Source: Acidobacteriota bacterium (GTDB lineage Bacteria > Acidobacteriota > Terriglobia > Terriglobales > Acidobacteriaceae). From it: a DNA stretch of 45,455 nt. The stretch spans positions 1 through 45,455 of the forward strand of contig JAKBHH010000020.1 in NCBI GenBank assembly GCA_021836865.1. Reading direction: 5' to 3'. Shown one piece after another: positions 42,217 through 45,455 of this stretch. How positions within the stretch are numbered: the stretch's first letter is position 1; every line of letters begins with the position of its first letter. Position numbers and translations under genes: made by a program. The notes under the pieces were generated by a model that saw only the letters and a list, made by a program, of their open reading frames with translations, had not been told where the DNA came from and ran no database searches.

Positions 42217-44568
42217 CTATGTTCCGCCCTCTGCCTTGCTCCTGGCGGCGCCGACGGCGTCGATCGCTTTGTAGGTCTCTATGTTACGCAGAATCGCCTC
42301 CACGTACTCCCTGGTTTGCGTAAACGGGATCGACTCAACAAATTCGTCCATCCCTGAATAGGGTCCGGCGGCCTGCCAGTCCACCACGCGATTGTCTCCC
42401 GCATTGTAGGCAGCGAGCGCATACTCCTTCACGCCGCCAAACCGATCCAGCATCTCGCGCAGATAGCGCGTGCCAAGCCGGATGTTGATCTGAGGATTAA
42501 GCAACTGATAGGTTGCAAACCGGCTCAAGCCTTCCTCACGTGCCATGGCCCGGCCCACAGAGGGCAACAGTTGCATGAGTCCGTAGGCATTGGCGTATGA
42601 GATCACGGAAGGGTTGAATTCCGACTCCTGGCGAATGAGCGACGCCACAAGGTAAGGGTCAAGATTGTTCTTCGCAGACTCCGCCTTGATCGTCTCCCAG
42701 TAAGGTTCGGGGAAAAGTATCTGCCAGTAGGCCAGCGGAATCGACTGGATCGGCGCCGCGGCCGCATACGGCAAGGCGCGCTTCAACGCACGCATAGCGC
42801 GAAAGCTCTCGCCGTACGATGCGTAGATCTGCGCCTCCGCCAGCGCGCTCCACGACGCTGAGTCAGGATCCGCGGCTATTTCCTGAGGGACGTAATCGTC
42901 CAGACCCGCATTGCCCAACAACTTTGCCTTGGCCAGATGCTCATTGTCGTCTGGAAAACTGTCCTCCAGAACCGGCACTTCAGGAGCCTTGAAGCGATCC
43001 AGCGTCGGCTCCGCAACCGGCACAACTTTGCCCAGAGCCGCGAGCCGATCACGCGCAGTCTGCGCATAAAAGTAGTGCTGGTAGGCACGTAGGATCGCAC
43101 GATAATTAGCGGCCGCGCGCGCAGGGTTGTGGTCTAGCGTCTCATAAAGGCGCGCTCGCCAGTAAAGCGCTGCCACTGTCTCGGTCGCACCTGGATAGCG
43201 TTGGATCTGTTCATCGAACAGCCGTGCCGCATCCGAATAAAGTCCCTGCCGATAGCTCAGCCAGCCTGCGCGCCAGTGTGCCGCGGCGGCGTTCCTGCAG
43301 TCAGGGAAATGCGCAGCAAGATAGCCATAATAGTCAACGGCTTTCGGGTAGTCGCGGCGCAGCATATACATGTTGCCGCTTGAAAACAGCGCCTCGGCCA
43401 GCCAGTCACTCTGGGGAAATCGCGTTTTCATGGTGGAGACAATGGACTGCTGCAGTTCCTCATCGTCCCGGTCGCGCGCCAGTTCCATCAGCAGGTACAG
43501 CCGCCGTGCGCCATTCTCGTCCTGCGAATCTGGCAGCGCCTCGGCCTGGGCCGTCGTTAGGCGCTTCAATTTCAGGTCGCAGGCCGCGGCCGCAATCTCG
43601 AATCCGTCGCGCGTCGCCTGTGGCAATTCAGCCTTGCGCGTCAAAGCGTGAAACTGCTCGCTGGCAAGGTTATAGCGATGCGCGCGGTAGTAGGCATCGC
43701 CCAGGCTACGCAGCTCGGCGACAGTAAGCGTGGTCTCCGCGCCCTGCGCCGTCAGCCTGGCCCGGGCCACCTCCGCTTCTGCGCTCAAGGGATGGCCCAC
43801 CAGCACTTCCTTGTAGATTCTGATCGCGTCTGCATTCTGCCCCAGAGCTTCTGCCACCTCACCCTGCGCAAGTTGGTAGCCCCGCCGCTCAGCCGCGGGA
43901 CCGCCCGCCGAGGCTGCAAGTACGCGCCGTGCACCTGCGGCGTCATTCATGGCCAGCAGAACAGTCGCTTCCATCTCCGGCGCCTGTGCTACAAAGATGC
44001 TATCCGGATATCGCTGGGCGAATCCACGGAGCAAAGCCTCAGCAGCCGCATTATCCCCGGCGCCCTGCTCAGCCTGTGCGCCGAGGAAGTCCGCGTAGTC
44101 GGCCAGGATATCCCCGGCCTGTTGCGCCTTTTTCAGGTTTGCCGCTGCATCCGGGTAACGCTTGTCCAGCAGGTACGCATGGCCCAGCGCCAGGTAGGCC
44201 GCGGCCGCGGCCTCCCCTGTGTGGCTGCGCGCATAAGCTGCTACACCGGCATAAGCCTCCGGCGTGCGCAGAGTCACCAGTTGTTGTGCCATCGGCTGCA
44301 ACTGCGCGGAAACCAAAAATGCCTGCCGAATACGCCTCGTTCGCGCCGTAGGCGGATGGTGCCTGCGGTGACGCGTCCTGACCTTGCTGGTGGAAACGGT
44401 CTGATGTTTTTCTGTCCCTGCCTGGGCCGCGGGCGAGCGCGTCGTTGACGCTGTACTGTCGCCCGCAGTCTGCCCGGCTACCGGCATCAAAGTCATCAAT
44501 CCGGCAAGTAGCCAGGTCAGGATGCGCATGCCCATCGGCGCGGGGAGCACAGTGTTGGCTGCCTTCAT
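42217..44568 (-). CDS. Periplasmic lytic transglycosylase (Slt type) with TPR repeats
   Basis: The 783-residue product has a signal peptide (MRILTWLLAGLMTLMPVAG, after a short leader with three possible ATGs) and a basic/low-complexity segment. A long alpha-helical TPR-rich superhelix (about 90-600) precedes a C-terminal SLT domain. Catalytic Glu is E648 in SLIRQESEFNPSVIS, with AYGLMQLLP and AAYNAGDNRV following. It would cut the glycan strands of peptidoglycan to 1,6-anhydro ends during growth or recycling. It is divergent from the ECF sigma gene. Confidence 0.92.
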   Translation of the reverse strand: MKAANTVLPAPMGMRILTWLLAGLMTLMPVAGQTAGDSTASTTRSPAAQAGTEKHQTVSTSKVRTRHRRHHPPTARTRRIRQAFLVSAQLQPMAQQLVTLRTPEAYAGVAAYARSHTGEAAAAAYLALGHAYLLDKRYPDAAANLKKAQQAGDILADYADFLGAQAEQGAGDNAAAEALLRGFAQRYPDSIFVAQAPEMEATVLLAMNDAAGARRVLAASAGGPAAERRGYQLAQGEVAEALGQNADAIRIYKEVLVGHPLSAEAEVARARLTAQGAETTLTVAELRSLGDAYYRAHRYNLASEQFHALTRKAELPQATRDGFEIAAAACDLKLKRLTTAQAEALPDSQDENGARRLYLLMELARDRDDEELQQSIVSTMKTRFPQSDWLAEALFSSGNMYMLRRDYPKAVDYYGYLAAHFPDCRNAAAAHWRAGWLSYRQGLYSDAARLFDEQIQRYPGATETVAALYWRARLYETLDHNPARAAANYRAILRAYQHYFYAQTARDRLAALGKVVPVAEPTLDRFKAPEVPVLEDSFPDDNEHLAKAKLLGNAGLDDYVPQEIAADPDSASWSALAEAQIYASYGESFRAMRALKRALPYAAAAPIQSIPLAYWQILFPEPYWETIKAESAKNNLDPYLVASLIRQESEFNPSVISYANAYGLMQLLPSVGRAMAREEGLSRFATYQLLNPQINIRLGTRYLREMLDRFGGVKEYALAAYNAGDNRVVDWQAAGPYSGMDEFVESIPFTQTREYVEAILRNIETYKAIDAVGAARSKAEGGT

Positions 44569-44607
44569 AGTTTCACTCTAAACGCTGCCCTTCCGCCGAG
44601 GCGCACA

Positions 44608-44634
44608 GGAACCTGTTGGGTTACCGCAATCAAG
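44608..44634 (+). promoter_or_regulatory. Possible ECF-type promoter upstream of the sigma factor gene
   Basis: GGAACC at 44608-44613 and TCAAG at 44630-44634, spaced 16 bases, resemble the GGAAC-type -35 and weak -10 of RpoE-like promoters, about 145 bases before the sigma gene. A housekeeping-like alternative is TTGGTG at 44688-44693 with TACACT at 44712-44717 (18-base spacer). Autoregulation is a usual trait of ECF sigma genes, but both matches are weak. Confidence 0.27.
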
Positions 44635-44776
44635 TTACCTCCTGCCGGAAAAGACTCTCGCCCAGTCCCAAAGTGAGCAATTCAGGCTTGGTGCCCCGCG
44701 CCACCCTCCGATACACTCTAGACAGACCAACACCGCGTGAGACCCTTTTGGTGTCCATGAGGATTTCTCGCAACCA

Positions 44777-45409
44777 ATGCCCATGGCTACCATCCAATCG
44801 TTAGCAGGCGAAAACGAGCAGCACCCCGACGTAGCTCTGATCGAAAGAGTGCGCGCCGGAGATGTCTCGGCCTACGATACACTGGTCCGCAAATATGAGC
44901 GTCAGGTCTTTCGCATCGCGCAACACATCACCCAGAACCGCGAAGACGCAGAAGACGTTATGCAGGACGCGTTTCTCAAGGCTTACGAGAAGCTCGATCA
45001 GTTCCAGGGCAATTCCAAGTTCTACACATGGTTGGTTCGGATTGCGGTCAATGAAAGTCTCATGCGGCTGCGTAAACGGCGCACCGGCAAAATGGTCTCC
45101 ATCGACGAGGATGTCGAAACCGAGGAAGGCAGCGTTCCCCGCGACCTGGCGGACTGGGCTCCTGACCCTGAGCAGAACTACACCCAGTCGGAACTCGGAG
45201 AAATCCTGCGCAAGACCATCCAGGGCCTGCCGCCCGGCTTTCGCATCGTCTTCGTCCTGCGCGACGTGGACGGTCTCTCCACTGAGGAGACTGCGGAGAC
45301 CCTCGGCCTTAGCGTTCCGGCCGTCAAGTCCCGCCTGCTGCGCGCCCGGCTTCAGCTGCGCGAGCGCCTCAGCCGCTACTTCCGCAGGAAAAGAGGGGCT
45401 AAGAAATGA
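44777..45409 (+). CDS. ECF RNA polymerase sigma factor (RpoE/SigW-like)
   Basis: The 210-residue product has sigma region 2 (about 27-95; YERQVFRIAQHIT, DAEDVMQDAFLKAYEKLDQF) and region 4 (about 145-200; LPPGFRIVFVLRDVDGLSTEE, LSVPAVKSRLLRARLQLRE), with no region 1 or 3. A slightly long acidic linker joins them. The stop overlaps the start of the next gene (ATGA), the usual coupling to an anti-sigma factor. The Shine-Dalgarno is weak (GAGGA about 14 bases upstream); a second in-frame ATG is at 44783. Confidence 0.94.
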   Translation: MPMATIQSLAGENEQHPDVALIERVRAGDVSAYDTLVRKYERQVFRIAQHITQNREDAEDVMQDAFLKAYEKLDQFQGNSKFYTWLVRIAVNESLMRLRKRRTGKMVSIDEDVETEEGSVPRDLADWAPDPEQNYTQSELGEILRKTIQGLPPGFRIVFVLRDVDGLSTEETAETLGLSVPAVKSRLLRARLQLRERLSRYFRRKRGAKK

Positions 45410-45455
45410 CCTGCACTGAGTTCCTGGCCCTCCTTGACGACCTTATTGATGACTC
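45406..45455 (+). CDS. Start of putative anti-sigma factor (cut by window edge)
   Basis: ATG 45406 overlaps the sigma factor TGA by four bases and is open to the right edge. The 16 complete codons (MTCTEFLALLDDLIDD) resemble the opening of zf-HC2 anti-sigma factors (Met-x-Cys, then acidic-hydrophobic helix). Identification rests on position and this short stretch; the HxxxCxxC motif would lie beyond the window. Confidence 0.6.
   Translation, partial: MTCTEFLALLDDLIDD

Overview
The window looks like a chromosomal piece of a Gram-negative, aerobic, heterotrophic bacterium with fairly high GC and compact genes. The family mix fits a soil acidobacterium (Terriglobia-like): a DUF5916/CBM9-type outer-membrane barrel, amino-acid and sugar-acid catabolic islands, a GRP-type sugar porter and a membrane-bound ETF:quinone oxidoreductase. 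This placement is an inference from gene content; there is no rRNA or marker gene to fix it. I see no insertion sequence, prophage, CRISPR array, tRNA or rRNA.

Region 1 (1-14472) is an amino-acid catabolic island. A citramalate-synthase-like gene cut by the left edge is divergent from a leucine-type pathway: an acyl-CoA carboxylase beta subunit, an acyl-CoA dehydrogenase, an HMG-CoA lyase and a methylglutaconyl-CoA hydratase-like protein. Convergent to it are scoA-scoB (succinyl-CoA:3-ketoacid CoA-transferase) and an Lrp/AsnC regulator. Divergent from the regulator runs the phenylalanine/tyrosine pathway hppD-phhA-hmgA and then fahA. Both leucine and tyrosine breakdown end in acetoacetate, which the CoA-transferase between them would activate. 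A fused pabB-pabC gene follows.

Region 2 (14583-23165) holds an outer-membrane beta-barrel protein, a small zinc-ribbon membrane protein, an amino-acid permease and a tightly overlapping three-gene unit: a heme/FeS membrane ETF:(mena)quinone oxidoreductase (EMO/EtfD type) with etfB and etfA. This unit would take electrons from acyl-CoA dehydrogenases such as the one in region 1.

Region 3 (23247-30596) has a GRP-family sugar porter, ribokinase and an exported protein joining a TIM-barrel glycosidase-like domain to a formylglycine-generating-enzyme-like domain without the copper cysteines. Then come a dienelactone hydrolase, a 2-keto-3-deoxy-pentonate-dehydratase-like FAH-fold enzyme and an isolated hutH.

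Region 4 (30726-41730) is a sugar-acid island. A minus-strand operon (SDR, mannonate dehydratase, Gfo/Idh oxidoreductase, TIM-barrel isomerase) diverges from kdgK-eda. A second plus-strand operon then encodes a solute-binding-protein-like polypeptide with no signal peptide, an SDR, an FAH-fold hydrolase and a 2,5-dioxovalerate (alpha-ketoglutaric semialdehyde) dehydrogenase. It is preceded by a LacI-like operator over a promoter and a perfect hairpin abutting the Shine-Dalgarno sequence. The cytosolic binding-protein-like gene inside a catabolic operon without a permease is the best candidate for unfamiliar biology here.

Region 5 (41746-45455) holds a small zinc-ribbon protein, a TPR-rich Slt-type lytic transglycosylase and an ECF sigma factor overlapping the start of a putative anti-sigma gene cut by the right edge.
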